Assembly: GCF_003589595.1 (NCBI RefSeq)
Contig: NW_020653409.1
Span: 635,227-699,226 of the forward strand
Length of the DNA stretch: 64,000 nt
Source: Hyposmocoma kahamanoa
Taxonomy: Eukaryota; Arthropoda; Insecta; Lepidoptera; Cosmopterigidae
Direction of reading: 5' to 3'
Shown: positions 32,156-43,365 of the stretch, piece by piece
Layout: each line of letters starts with the position of its first letter
How positions within the stretch are numbered: position 1 is the first letter of the stretch
The notes under the pieces: model-generated
What the model was told of the DNA's origin: nothing
The model's input: the letters and a program-made list of their open reading frames with translations, nothing else
Database searches by the model: none
Made by a program: the position numbers and the translations under genes

Positions 32156-34622
32156 AGTAATTTGTTGTGTGTGCGTTATTGCATTATTATTACCATGATC
32201 TTTTCCTATTAGAACACACTTATCATTTACAATATTTATTTCATATGTCAGACTGTGCTCTGCAAAACGCGGGAAAAGTATATCGGTTGTCTGTGTCCTT
32301 GTACAGGTCAATAGATTTTACCAACCCAACACCCATAAACTTGAAAAGTGTTACAAATGACGAAACGTTTTATATTCGACTAAAACTCCTTATATTGGAT
32401 AGTGAACTCTACAGTGTAGAGCAGATCACTGTTTTAAATCGGGTTAAAACTCATTAACGCCTGAAATCGAGGGCTAAAACTATTTATAACTGAATATTTT
32501 AGTTGGTTGAGTTTTATTCAAATTTAACGACATTATTACAAAATGTTTATTGTTTTCTGATTCAGACGATACGATTTGCCTTTCTATTGAATCGATTCGC
32601 ATGAAAATCGATGCAAAAAATCGTTAGATCGTATGCATTGAATCGATCTTCATAAAAATTGAATTGTAATGTGCATCTTTAGCAGTGAGAATCCACAAGA
32701 TATAGCGTGGAGTTGCCTCTTTTTCGTCAAAAAACATTTTTTTTTACATCGGAATCTGTAATATAACCAAATTCCATATTTGCCGTTTCCGCCTACGATC
32801 CTGCGCAGAAATGGGTTAAAACACGGCGCTTTAAATAAAAGCCCGATTAAAATATTGACGTGTTGATTGAGTTTAAAACCATCTCTAGTGTAGAGGAATT
32901 TTTTTCGACAAATTTGTAATTTTATTTTTTATTTGTCGGCGTTGTATTTCGACGATACCTTGCCATAACTAAGTGACTTGTTAAAAAAAAAACATTCGTG
33001 TTTCATAACCGATCGAAAGAGTCAGTAACATAGTATCTTAAATCAAAGGAACACTATTCAATTATACAATGTGCAAAAAAAACAAATTTGAATTTGCCTG
33101 TATATATACATGTACGGTATTTAGTATGTATATAGTAGTATGCCATTTTCGTAAAGTTTTCGTACATCTGAATACGTCTTAATATGTATACGAACTTATA
33201 TATATACATATATCTTTTGTAGCAAGAAGAGCTTGGATAAAAATGTAACTATTGTGTGGTCAGTACCGGATTTTCATACAAAATTACTTTTCCTTTCATG
33301 CCTTACATCTGTTCAAAGTCAAGGGGATTTAAACTGTAAACGTACTAAACTATTATACATAATGAAAACGATGTTTGGTTGGAAATGAGTCATCCATCAC
33401 ACATTAAAAGTAAGATAGGTTTTCCCACAAGCAATGTTTAATCGCGTAAATCATCCCGAAAATGGTCCGTTTTTTGGTTAAAATCAATGAACTATATTTC
33501 CGATGTGCCTACAAGTTTAAACAATAGCTTGTTTCGACATGAAATCGCAATAAAGTTTCGCAATAATACTTTATTCGGTTCGGCCGTATTAAATTTATTC
33601 CGCGTTATGCGCAATTAAGGCAATTGCGGTCACTTAAAACAATATTTGCGTCGTGAAAACTGACGCGAAATCACATTACTCGCATTTTCAATGATTACTG
33701 TTTAACAAAAAAACAAAAGGCGGTAAACAAAAAACAACTCACCTAATGTGATGTAGAGCCAAAAAACCGTAACGTAAACAAACACAAAATGGCGCGCAAA
33801 AGTTTGATTAAAATCTTTTTGAAACAAATTGTGTTTCCAAAACCGACAGTGGATAAAAAAAAATGAAAATTGTTTAGAGTTCGAAAATGGATGGCGAAAT
33901 TAAAAATGTGTTTTGAATTTGGAATGGCTAGTGTCGCGAGTGCATCGTGCCTGGCGCGTAGGAACGAGTGGTCGGTAGTGAGGTGCTCACCGCGTCGTCG
34001 GTAAATGTGTTTTGTAGAGGGAGTTACATTTGTTGATACTTGTTAATTTTTAATTAATGCGCGGAATGTTGCACTTGCGATATATATTTTTGAATTGAAA
34101 GTAGTATTCTGGTAAAAGAGGAGGGTATGGGTAAAAGTTGCGCTACCTAAGTGAACATTTGTACTAGTACCGCGTAGTTGCAATGATCTAATGTATTTTA
34201 AGGTATACTTTCATAAAAACTTTGTATGAATGTTAATAATCCGTAGGTAAAGTAAGAACAATGAATATTTATGATGACTTACTCACAGCCTTTTTAGGAC
34301 ATTGGTACGGCATAAAATAAGGGGTCGTGTAGAGATAAACAATAAGATTATTATTATCGTATAAGGACATAAAAATAAGATATTTTTTAAAGTCACAAAG
34401 TAATTTAACCGTTATTTTACCATAAATCAGTTTTTCAAAATTCAAGCAGCTTTGAAAAAGTTTTTTGAAAAGAAAGAGTTTAGTTTGAAAACAGTCGGGT
34501 TGCAAACAAAGAAATAACTTTTAATACTTTGAATTCAATGGTTATTGCAAACTTTTGCTGATGGCATTAGGTTCCGATGGGTTTTTAAAAGTTTTAAAAT
34601 GGTTAAAATAATATCAAATTGT
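32156..34622. other. 2.5 kb without a recognised gene
   Basis: AT-rich, no repeat shared with the window. 33930-34010 is unusually CpG-rich for this region ('gtgtcgcgagtgcatcgtgc', 'caccgcgtcgtcggtaaatg') and could be an upstream exon or promoter, but nothing codes there. Confidence 0.4.
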
Positions 34623-34858
34623 AAAGAGCGGTAGCAGAGTGGGAGAATGATTGTTTCTAAGTGAGAGGTCGAGTATCTGTGACTTTACTTGTGAATATTT
34701 AGTGAAGAAATATTCCAAGTAGAGATTCTTAATGCTTGGAAGACGTGTGAAGTCCCTAACCCATATCGGAAAAGCCTAGTGGGTACCCACTCTTTGAAGA
34801 AGAGCCTTACCTAGCAGTGGATACTAGCTTAATGACGATGATGATAATAAAAGTTATT
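34623..34858 (+). mobile_element. SINE with RTE-like (GAT)n tail (family O)
   Basis: 'gagcggtagcagagtgggag' head, 'gacgtgtgaagtccctaacc' body, 'tagcagtggatactagctta' then 'atgacgatgatgat'. The tail form is that of RTE-mobilised SINEs. Confidence 0.65.
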
Positions 34859-35028
34859 TTCAAAACAATGCTCAAATTGATAATGTGAAAGTAATTGATT
34901 ATAATAATTACAATTTATTTAAATAAAAGGATTCCGGAATATATTCCTACTTGTCTTGTTACATAAGACACAAAAATTATCACAAAATTCGTCACAGATT
35001 TAAATAATGTTATTACATATACACTTAA

Positions 35029-36297
35029 TTTATTTATTTATTTTATTTATTTATTTATTATATGGACAACAAATCAGATAACAATCAAATTACACTGATA
35101 CAAATTAAATATGATATAACAAAGTTCTGTAGTAGATTGTAACCCTACTTATGTTGACACATCAATCTATAGTAACAAGAAAGAACTACTGTGAAATTTG
35201 CTGTTAATTTACTTATTTACTTAATACTAAAGCGTCAAGGAAATGGGTGAAAATCTATACAAGTACAAGTTGCTTTACTACTCGTCTAAACACTCTGGAT
35301 CTTGGATCAAAAATGTCCAAATCGATGTTTTTCATAGATATCTCGTTGTTAAGCCGACACATTCCTACAAGGGGGTTGTAAAACGAAGTATTATTTCTGT
35401 ATGTCCGCAAGTAAAACGTCTTGTTGGGTATTCGGGGGTTGCGCCTTGTAGAGAGAGCTATTTTATTTAAGAGGTAAGGAGAATCAATCTCACCATGAAG
35501 AACCTTATGCAAGTAAGTGAAGTCCTGTTTCTTACGGCGAACACGTGAGGAGGTCACTTTAAATTCGTCAAGTTTCTCACTATAGCCAACGAGGCTGCGG
35601 CCATAACCATATTTGTAACTAAGTATTCTAAGTGCTTTTCTCTGAACGCTTTCTACACTATTCGAGTGGACTGAGTAGCAGGGAGACCAAATGACCCAAG
35701 CATACTCTAAAATACTACGGACGAGGCTGTAATAGACGGTCAGATAACTTTGAGCCCATTTGAAACCCTTGGTGCATCTTGTTATGAAGCCCAGCAATTG
35801 AAGTGCTTTGTTCGTAATGTACGCATAATGTTCACGAAACGTTAATTTACTGTCAAATAACACACCCAGGTCCTTAGCTACAGTTTTTCTATCAAATAAT
35901 TGTTCATCAAGTCGATAGTCATACACACGCTTAGAACGCTTATTAGTAAAACTTATAACAAAACATTTTTTAGCATTGAGGTGCATACTGTTTTGTTGGC
36001 ACCATTCATAAACTGTGTCAATATCACCCTGTAGTTCACAGCAGTCAGACGACTCACTTATTATGCGGTATATTTTCAAGCCATCAGCATAGAGAAGACA
36101 AGGGCTGGATAGTTTATAAATCAGATCATTTATAAAAACGATGAAGAATAATGGACCGACATGTGAGCCCTGTGTGACGCCCGATTTCATTATAACAAGT
36201 TATCACTTAAGACCTTTGAGAGCGACTAGTTGGCTTCTATTATTAAGGTAAGAATGAATCCAGCGCAAAACATTTCCATTAATACCAAACATTGCTA
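35029..36297 (-). mobile_element. 5'-truncated jockey-type LINE
   Basis: Minus strand: RT remnants from 36297 ('LRWIHSYLNNRSQ'-like block, then two stops), the open frame 36190-35255, a 200-bp 3'UTR and a (TAAA)n tail at 35060-35029. The N-terminal pol and endonuclease are absent. Confidence 0.8.
35255..36190 (-). CDS. Reverse transcriptase fragment with mutated YADD
   Basis: A 311-aa frame of jockey-superfamily pol. SGVTQGSHVGPLFF at about 3-16 is motif B, with Thr in place of the usual Pro of VPQGS. CLLYADGLKIYR at about 31-42 is motif C, where the second catalytic Asp of YADD is Gly. CCELQGDIDTVYEWCQ and LNAKKC follow as motif D/E, and the C terminus has LVRSILEYAWVIWSP and AALRILSYK-like blocks. 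The upstream RT part (36191-36297) is separated by stops. The Asp-to-Gly change alone should abolish polymerisation, so this is a dead copy. Its long open frame reflects moderate age, not function. Confidence 0.8.
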   Translation of the reverse strand: MKSGVTQGSHVGPLFFIVFINDLIYKLSSPCLLYADGLKIYRIISESSDCCELQGDIDTVYEWCQQNSMHLNAKKCFVISFTNKRSKRVYDYRLDEQLFDRKTVAKDLGVLFDSKLTFREHYAYITNKALQLLGFITRCTKGFKWAQSYLTVYYSLVRSILEYAWVIWSPCYSVHSNSVESVQRKALRILSYKYGYGRSLVGYSEKLDEFKVTSSRVRRKKQDFTYLHKVLHGEIDSPYLLNKIALSTRRNPRIPNKTFYLRTYRNNTSFYNPLVGMCRLNNEISMKNIDLDIFDPRSRVFRRVVKQLVLV

Positions 36298-37057
36298 ATT
36301 TTTAATTTTCTTAATGCGAAAGTGTTTTTAGCTATTTATATGTTACAACCTTATTTACACAATTTTAGTGTTAGAATATATCTATTTAATATATAAAGTC
36401 ATACATAATGTAAGTAAATAAAATTAATTAAATAAGCTAAATAAATAATAATATATGAAGTTATAAATACGGGTATTTTTTTAATATTTCAGCAATTAAG
36501 TAACCAATATCACAATACTATAATTTGGTGTTAAGATATCAAATTAACTTATAAGTAATTAAAAACATAAGTACTTTAGTTATCTTAACTTATCTAATAC
36601 TGTTATGGAAGAGCTGAGTTTCCTGTCACAGGCATTATATGCTTAAAAGGAGACTCCTGCCTCTAGAAACTAGGTAACTAAACTGTGTTAAGAAAATAAA
36701 GGATTATTATTATTTATCTTCAAGTTATTATTATAAATTGCACTGCTGAGTTTAGGTCTACTACTAGAAGAGGGTTTAGGACATATTTTTCCATTCTAGG
36801 CTAATGTGAACCTTCTTCAACATGCAGGTTTCATCATTGTGTTTCCTATTACAGTTACCCAGAGTTATTATTAAGTACAGGTACATACTAGGGATTGAAA
36901 CCCCCCACTTCTCAATTGAGAAATATTTCATCGTCTAAATATGAAAACCTCGTAACTCCGTTTTTGGAGGAAATCCCTTATTTACTCGTCACCCGTAACA
37001 TAGGGTAATTAAAGTTTAAAATGTAATTTGTAGACCTTCTTTTGGTTATAAACTTTT
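36298..37057. other. AT-rich stretch, nothing recognised
   Basis: No coding frame or shared repeat. Confidence 0.4.
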
Positions 37058-37202
37058 TTATAATATCAAGTGACAGGACGAAGAAGTCGTGCACCCGGTT
37101 GTAAGATACATGCCTGTCCATAACGGTTGCAGGGCCATTCAGAGCTTTAAATCGTCAACCTGAGACATGAGCTGACGGTACGTGTCTGCCATTTCACCAT
37201 AA
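37058..37202 (-). mobile_element. Family A repeat, 5' part missing
   Basis: T run, 'gtcgtgcacccggttgtaag', 'cattcagagctttaaatcg', ending at 'gccatttcacca'. Confidence 0.75.
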
Positions 37203-38700
37203 AAGGTGCTAAAAAACCACTAAAGGTATTATAAAAGATTGTCATATCATTATTTCTAGAAATTCTGTTTTTTGTGTCTACTCAACAGTTCACATTAATG
37301 GAGGTTATGAAGTTTACGAATTTAACCGACGATTTGTTCACCCCGCAGGGCTTTCACCGCTCCTTACACATAAAACTTTAGTACAATTTGCTCACTTACA
37401 TTAAAATTAACTGAACTGTTCTATGTTGGTTTGTTCTAAGGGTATTAGTATAACGTGCGTTATTATTTTTAATTGTTCAAGTACCAAAACGGTTAAATTG
37501 CAGTTCATAGTACAGAGGTTCGTAGATTCGCACCGAATCGACTTGGCATTTTGTCTGACAAATGCGGGTTTCTTTATACGGAGTAGGATTTTGTCGCATT
37601 GATTAAAAATTTATATAATTATATTCTATAACAATTTGTCTTTCAGGGTAGGCAAGTTACTTACTTCCTCCATTCGCACCAGTTGTGTTACATCGCTGGA
37701 CTATTCCGGTTTTGATTGCCTATTTTCAAAGACACTTAAGTTGGTTTTTATTTCCTTGAGCGAGTTGTAGCTGGCATCAGTGTTAGTCAGGTCTACTGTT
37801 AATAGTAGACCTGGCAATACTGATTAAAGAAAATCTACAGCTTGTAGAAGATTATTCCGATAAAACATGCCTTAAAGAGGTTTCTGACTAAATTTTATAA
37901 TTCAATGTACCATGAACATTCAGACAATGATTAACCAATATTGCATGTGCATGAGATATGCGTTTCTCGCTTCTACAAATTGTAAAAGACTTTTGCTAAT
38001 TTCCATATTTTTTACTCATTTTACTTATTTTATTGTGGATTTGTTTTTACACACTAGTATCATGGGCAAATTTTATTCTTATTAATTCTTATTGGCATTA
38101 AGATTCACTTTTATTTTCAGAGAATAAAATATAATTATAATTATGTCTGAAAGCTAAAGTAAAAAATGAGCTGCTCAATTTTAAAAAAGAATTATGTGTG
38201 TTTGAAGGTATGTTTTGGCTCATGTCAGTAATTTAAAGTTGATACGTATTATTACACTCGCTTCAATAGTTCAGCATCTACTGTTTTTTTCCTCATTCTA
38301 TTGTTTTTTGTGTGCAATATCTTCCGACTTTCTCAGATTTTACCAGATAACACCGGCAGAAATAATAAAGTCCCTTTTTTAATTTATTTCGCTAGTGACA
38401 GGAAAATTTGGTTTTAAATTCGTTTAGGGTTAATCTGAAATAGCAATTACAAAAAATGTCATAAACGTTCCACATTTAAACTTTTATTATAAAATATTGT
38501 CTGATTAGCAAGGGACGTAATTTGCATGTCCTCTAAAGATTTTATTAGGCTATGGAAATTAGGCCTGTAACCGTAATTCTAGTATATGGTAGGATTAGCG
38601 AGAAGGGTTGCGGTAATTCGAAATTTGAGCTATTGCATTAATAATGTTTTAAATTAGATGTGTATGGTATGTTGTCCGCAACTCGACGGTCAGGCGTCTA
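37203..38700. other. AT-rich stretch; one imperfect hairpin
   Basis: 37776-37825 forms an imperfect 21-bp stem with perfect core 'caggtctact'/'agtagacctg'. Otherwise nothing recognised. Confidence 0.4.
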
Positions 38701-38723
38701 TTTAGCGTGTGGTGGGTGCAGGG

Positions 38724-39063
38724 TCAGGGTCCTACTCGTGCCATCCAGGCTCCTCCAAAAATCTCAGCACCTTCCTGGCTTTCTTGAAGACTTCGGGGAG
38801 CGACTTCGGTACTCCAAGGTATTTCGCCACTGTAATTGGCCGCGCGGGAGCATTGCAGTAGGATGTGCGCGGCGGTTCCCTTTACATCCATGCATGCTCT
38901 GCATAGAGGGCTGTTCGTGATACCTAGCTTGAAAAGGTGTTTATTATATGGAGCACGACTCGTAAGAGTGGCAGTTAGAATGCCCAGCTCTTTCATTTTG
39001 AGCTTAAGAAATTTACGAGATGGACTGGCGTTGAGCATGGCGAGTGCTTCCCTAGCCTGTTAA
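38724..39063 (-). pseudogene. LINE C-terminal fragment (R1-type, after RNase H)
   Basis: Minus-strand 104-aa frame: SRKFLKLKMKELGILTATL, then HLFKLGITNSPLCRACMD and AAHILLQCSRA. This is the Cys-x2-Cys...His...Cys tail that follows the RNase H region of R1/LOA-type pol proteins. RT and endonuclease are missing. The frame ends without further conserved blocks. Confidence 0.65.
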
Positions 39064-39237
39064 CAAACCATATGGCTTGTCCAGATGTTATTGTGAATAG
39101 TCTTTGTACCTTTGTGTATAGAGTTGCTCATGACTATTGGTAGGGGAAGAGCAACTATACACATCGGTACATTAGGAATTAGATGTGTATTGTTACCATT
39201 TTTACTAATAAAAATCGTAAAAATGCAAAAGTAACAA

Positions 39238-39503
39238 CAATGGAGCTCCTTGTGAAAGAGTTCGTCCAGGGAAGAACTGTCACCGTACCTATATCTGCCG
39301 CCAAGCGCAATATGAGCATTACGGCGTTCCGGTTTTGAAGGGTAAGGGTGTTGGGTAACTTATGTCTCAGGGTGACGGGTGCAGCGGCAGTACCCCTCAG
39401 ATCTTTGCGATTTAAAGCTCTGAATGGCACTGCAACTGTTATGAACAGGCTTGTAGCTTAGCATCAGGCGCACGACTTCTTCATCCCGTCACTTGTTATT
39501 AAA
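39238..39503 (+). mobile_element. Family A repeat
   Basis: 'ggagctccttgtgaaagag' at left to 'catcccgtcacttgttatt' at right; only the segment around 'gaaattacagg' is deleted. Confidence 0.8.
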
Positions 39504-39534
39504 TTTAAAAAAATGATCAATTGTGTGTATGAGT

Positions 39535-39660
39535 TTTGTGAAAAAATAGCCAAGGTAGCTTAATTGTTTTGACCTAGTGCCTCTCAAGCAGTGGCCGTGC
39601 GTTCGTATCCGGGCCAGATAATTGTAGTTGTTAATTATTATTGTAGGTATATCAACCCTT
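39535..39660 (+). mobile_element. tRNA-related SINE (family B), copy 2
   Basis: 'tagccaaggtagcttaattg', 'cctctcaagcagtggc' and B-box-like 'gcgttcgtatccgggcc'. Confidence 0.55.
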
Positions 39661-39848
39661 TGAAAAATATTTACAATAAACAACGAGCATTAAAAAAAAC
39701 ATTTACGTTGCATTGTGAATAAATTAAATAGTACACAAATTTTGTGTAATATAAAGACAAAAATCCATATTTCGATCATTCTCGAACTAGCGTTCACTAC
39801 CTGAGTACCGTGGCAATTTTTATTATTTAAGTAGGTATTCGATTTTTT

Positions 39849-40150
39849 ATCGTGCAATATTATTTAATGTTCGAGTATTGTATCGTGAAATATTATTTAA
39901 TAATTGCACGATAATATACTTGAATATTTGAATAAGGTTCGGGTCAGGCGCGTGTCGATTCGGGAGCGTGGCGGGTGTCATTCTGTGGTGTGTTGTCGAC
40001 AACACACCACGAACGGGCGCCGAACCCAACCTGCGCCCGTCTCGCGCCCACGGCACGCGTGGTTTGTTGTCGTTCATATAACGGACACACGGAATTACAC
40101 TCGCCGTGCTCCCGAACCGACACGCGCCCGACTCGCACCCTCTGTCAGTG
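39849..40150. repeat. GC-rich fold-back island
   Basis: 39941-39987 and 40088-40135 are diverged inverted arms ('ggcgcgtgtcgattcgggag' against 'ctcccgaaccgacacgcgcc'). Between them, 39985-40010 is an exact 26-nt palindrome. A third, direct copy of the GC-rich unit is at 40020-40055. The AT-rich edges also carry 'tatcgtgcaat'/'attgcacgata'. No family I recognise; overlapping open frames on both strands are a by-product. Confidence 0.7.
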
Positions 40151-40235
40151 TCCGGAACGGAACGGAATCCAAACAAATTTTTGTAACTGTAACATAAACA
40201 ACTTTATATCAGTTGTGTAACGTACTAAGTAGGTA

Positions 40236-40428
40236 TTTATCGGTTACCATACCGGTCTGCCACGCAGTGGTCTTAGGTTCGATTCCCAGGCCGCGAGAAT
40301 TATTTGTATAGCCTACGTTTATTTCTCTCGTGAGTTTGGATGTAATTTGAGGTTGTCTATGTGTGTCCATGGCATCCGTGACACAGGGTTTCCGTAGTGC
40401 AGGGCTATGTTATGTGCGTTATTATCTA
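40236..40428 (+). mobile_element. tRNA-derived SINE family C
   Basis: 'cggttaccataccggtctgc', B box 'aggttcgattcccaggcc' and 3' end 'cagggtttccgtagtgcagg'. The first bases of the head are missing. Confidence 0.8.
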
Positions 40429-40558
40429 GTTTGTTTGTACGTTACACAATGAGCATAAGATGCTATTTACAATTTCGTTACAAAAAGTTTGCGGCCATGT
40501 GAATTGAGCGTAAATCTGTTAGTAATTTTGTATTTATATTGGTTTCTTCATTACATTT

Positions 40559-40580
40559 TATATATATATATATATATATA
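40559..40580. repeat. (TA)11 microsatellite
   Basis: Eleven uninterrupted TA units. Confidence 0.95.
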
Positions 40581-40667
40581 ATAATAATTGTATTATAGCG
40601 TTTAAAATTCAACAATGCATACGTAAAAGCCGAAGCTAACAGATTCTTTGAGGATCCAAAACTGTTT

Positions 40668-40851
40668 TTTTATGTTATTAAGTGATGGGACGAACAAGTC
40701 GTAAGCCTGATGGTAAACGGCACGCCTGTCCATAACAGTTGCAGTGCCACTCAGAGCTTTAAAGCGCAAAGATCTCAAGGCGCACTGCCTCTGCTCCCAT
40801 CACCCTGAAACATAAGTTAAAAAGTCCCATATACCTGTCATTTCACCACCA
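40668..40851 (-). mobile_element. Family A repeat, 5' part missing
   Basis: T run, 'gggacgaacaagtcgtaagc', 'gcagtgccactcagagcttt', ending 'gtcatttcaccacc'. Confidence 0.8.
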
Positions 40852-40914
40852 ACAACAACACATGTACCTACCTGTTGTTTCCTTGACTCGCGTTACGACA
40901 TGATGTGTCATAAG

Positions 40915-41030
40915 TAGGAAATATTCAAAACGATACGATACTTGGCAAAAAGTACCTGAAAAGTATCGGTATCGGAAGGAAAAGTACTCGATACCAAAAA
41001 GTATCGATATTTTTTCCATGTCCCTACGTG
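40915..41030 (-). repeat. Family M repeat, copy 2
   Basis: The reverse complement begins 'tagggacatggaaaaaata' and shares 'atcgagtacttttcctt' with 5719-5930. Confidence 0.6.
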
Positions 41031-41699
41031 TCTGATTCCAATTATCTCAATAACTCAATTTCGCTAAAAAAGTCGATTACGTTATTTATGGTACGGACGG
41101 CAGTATAACAATTTTAAACACAAGCCTCCTCCACGCTATGTGTGCGCTATAGGTAAGATTCCCACGGCGCCAACGGATTCAAACTGTGATGCAACGCGGT
41201 ACCTAATGTCAAAGGTTTTCGGTTTTTGTTCACCGTTAACCCAGCACCGATCGCACTGTGGTGCAATTGAAGGGAGCTGGTTAGTTGGAATTTACCGTAA
41301 CTTTCCAAAAATCGTTCTTCAGGAAGTTATTGAATAAATATATAGTCGATACTATCGCAGCACGAATTCAATTTTTTCCCGTACCGAACCGATTCAGGTC
41401 CTATTGCGCGGGTCTAGCGGCAGGGACAGTGGTTTCATTTTAGAATTTATTTTTTTACAAACAAACTTCAAGCCAATTGAAAGATGTATGATGTATTTAA
41501 CTCAGTTGATATAAAAAAACATTGATAAACATTGATAAAGTTCCAGGTAAGTTTGTGTTTTTTATTTTCTATCGTAAAAATTTCTAGGAATCGTGTTTTC
41601 ATACCGTGTACTAATCAGTGTACATCTTCAATTTTACTGCTTTACGCTGTTATGCTTAATCAACTAAAACCATTTAAGGTTGAATCGACTGTTAAGTGA
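41031..41699. other. No feature recognised
   Basis: A 65-codon frame at 41140-41337 has no family resemblance. Confidence 0.35.
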
Positions 41700-41945
41700 A
41701 AATCAAACAATCTTTGTTAGCAAATTACACTTGAAATCTTCATATTGATTAAACTCTACTGCTCCTTCGTGAGGCAGAATCCCATGAAAAGGATGAGCAA
41801 AAAACTGTAGGGATTGCTCTTTGTAAATAAACATTGGCACACATTTATCATTTACAATATTTATTCCAAATATGATATATCAAGACAACCTGCAAGGGCT
41901 AAACGGGCCGCTGCACGGGTTTTTGCCATCTAAGTACGCCGAAAC
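41700..41945 (-). repeat. Family I, most complete copy
   Basis: The reverse complement links the 'gcgtacttagatggcaaaaa' and 'cggcccgtttagccc' head to 'attctgcctcacgaaggagc' and 'atttcaagtgtaatttgc'. It shows the pieces at 22919 and 23455 belong to one family. Confidence 0.65.
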
Positions 41946-42539
41946 TATATACTAGGAGCGGCTTCATTCGGAGCCCCTCATCACTGCGACCATCAAATTG
42001 AAGAGGTAGACAACCGCTAATGTGGCGTGACCAGCAATAAAATATAATACTCCAATCCACATAATTTATTTCATAAGTCGAAAGGAAAAAGGAAGGCTGT
42101 AACAAGAAAAGGGTATAAAACAGGTACAACGCTACAAAACACTCCCTACTTTAGTACTAAAAACGTGAGACATACTTACCCCGAAAGGGCCGGGTTATAC
42201 AATATTACTAGGTTAGATTGGTATTAAAATTGGCACATGATTTAGGTTGGGAACCGGTAAAGGGATCAAAATTAGATGAGCACCACTGGTCGCTTCCGCA
42301 ATTGAGCAGAGAGTGACGACTGAACGAAACAAAATTAGAATGGCCAGGCAAAGGAATTAAAGAACGATTCAAAATTTGAAAACAAGTGGCCAGGAACCAG
42401 AGCAAAGGTGGGATGACGATGGAAACAGGTCACATCGTCACAAACTGATCTATTATGATCACCACTAATTACAGTTCAAAGCCATGGCCGACAGCATTAA
42501 CTAACTAAGTAACTGAAGGACTTTCCTGGCTTAGTCAGT
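41946..42539. other. No gene recognised
   Basis: The right end (42440-42540) is probably 3'UTR of the LINE fragment that follows. Confidence 0.35.
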
Positions 42540-42800
42540 TTTTATGTCCTCTGGTTATGGCTTGTGCCGTCCCAGTATGTAGCTTCGTACGCTCATCTGG
42601 AGGCACCATTGGGTGAGACGATGCATAGGAGTTTCATTCGCCTCGTGGCAGAATGTACAATCTCTATGCTTTCTTTGCCCAATATTTAACATGTGCTTGT
42701 TAAAGCCACAATGCCCACAGCTATATAAAGTTTTTCTTTTATATCTCGTGAATGGCAAATGTTCAATACCAACCGGAATCCGATAGAAGACATTGTCCCT
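42540..42800 (-). pseudogene. LINE C-terminal fragment (post-RNase H Cys/His tail)
   Basis: Minus-strand frame 42555-42758 contains SCGHCGFNKHMLNIGQRKH, then RDCTFCHEANETPMH and a Trp/Cys-rich end. This is the 'TGHC..N.H...C.FC..ETP.H' tail common after RNase H in insect LINE pol proteins. It differs from the fragment at 38724, so a second family. 5'-truncated. Confidence 0.65.
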
Positions 42801-42836
42801 TAAGTAAATTTGAAACTCTGTGAAGGACTGTCAAGA

Positions 42837-43085
42837 ACGACTTCAAAAAAAAAGAGGAGGTGCTCAATTCGACTGTACTTTTTTTGTGTGTATCTTACGT
42901 GATAACTGTATAATTACTGTATAATTTGTGAAGTGATTTTGGTGATTCTTATTTTGTTACAAAGAGGGTACCTTATTAGTGGTCCCATTTAAATTTGAAC
43001 TAAATGTTACATCTCTAAGTTTGGCAAACTAGGGGATGAATCCGGTGTCGCGTACTTTCCGGTAACCGATTGTTAACTTTTTAGT
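42837..43085 (+). mobile_element. Family E, internally deleted
   Basis: 'cgacttcaaaaaaaaagagg' start and 'gcaaactaggggatgaatcc' near the end. About 200 bp of the middle is missing relative to 15204-15655. Confidence 0.7.
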
Positions 43086-43222
43086 ATCTTTTTTTAATAA
43101 TAACTAAGTGAGATGAACCAGTCCTGCGCTTGATGGGAAAAGACACGCCTGTCCACAACAGTTGCAGTACCACTCAGAGCTTAAAAATCACATAGATGTT
43201 AGGGCCACTACGCCCGTCACGT
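43085..43222 (-). mobile_element. Family A repeat, partial
   Basis: 'gtcctgcgcttgatggg', 'acagttgcagtaccactcag' and 'cactacgcccgtcac', then cut. Confidence 0.65.
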
Positions 43223-43223
43223 T

Positions 43224-43365
43224 AGATGAATAAAATCAAGTATTAATGTAATGTAAAAGATTAAACTATAACTATCCATAGGAATTGTTCATGGTAAAGT
43301 AATAATTTTTAAATTAGGAGGCCCTTTCAAAACATGAGGCATCTATCCCGGTTTTACCGTACTTG
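43224..43365 (+). repeat. Local repeat L, uninterrupted copy
   Basis: 'aataaaatcaagt', 'agattaaactataactatcc', 'gttcatggtaaag' and 'ggccctttcaaaa' recur at 44824-44868 plus 46418-46495, where the Tc1 element splits them. Confidence 0.75.

Noticed and set aside
31808..32311. 167-codon minus frame
   Set aside because: Lies antisense to a recognised LINE 3' fragment and its UTR; composition explains it.
39847..40220. Four overlapping frames of 64-109 codons on both strands
   Set aside because: All fall in the GC-rich inverted-repeat island, where stop codons are rare by composition and mirrored by structure.
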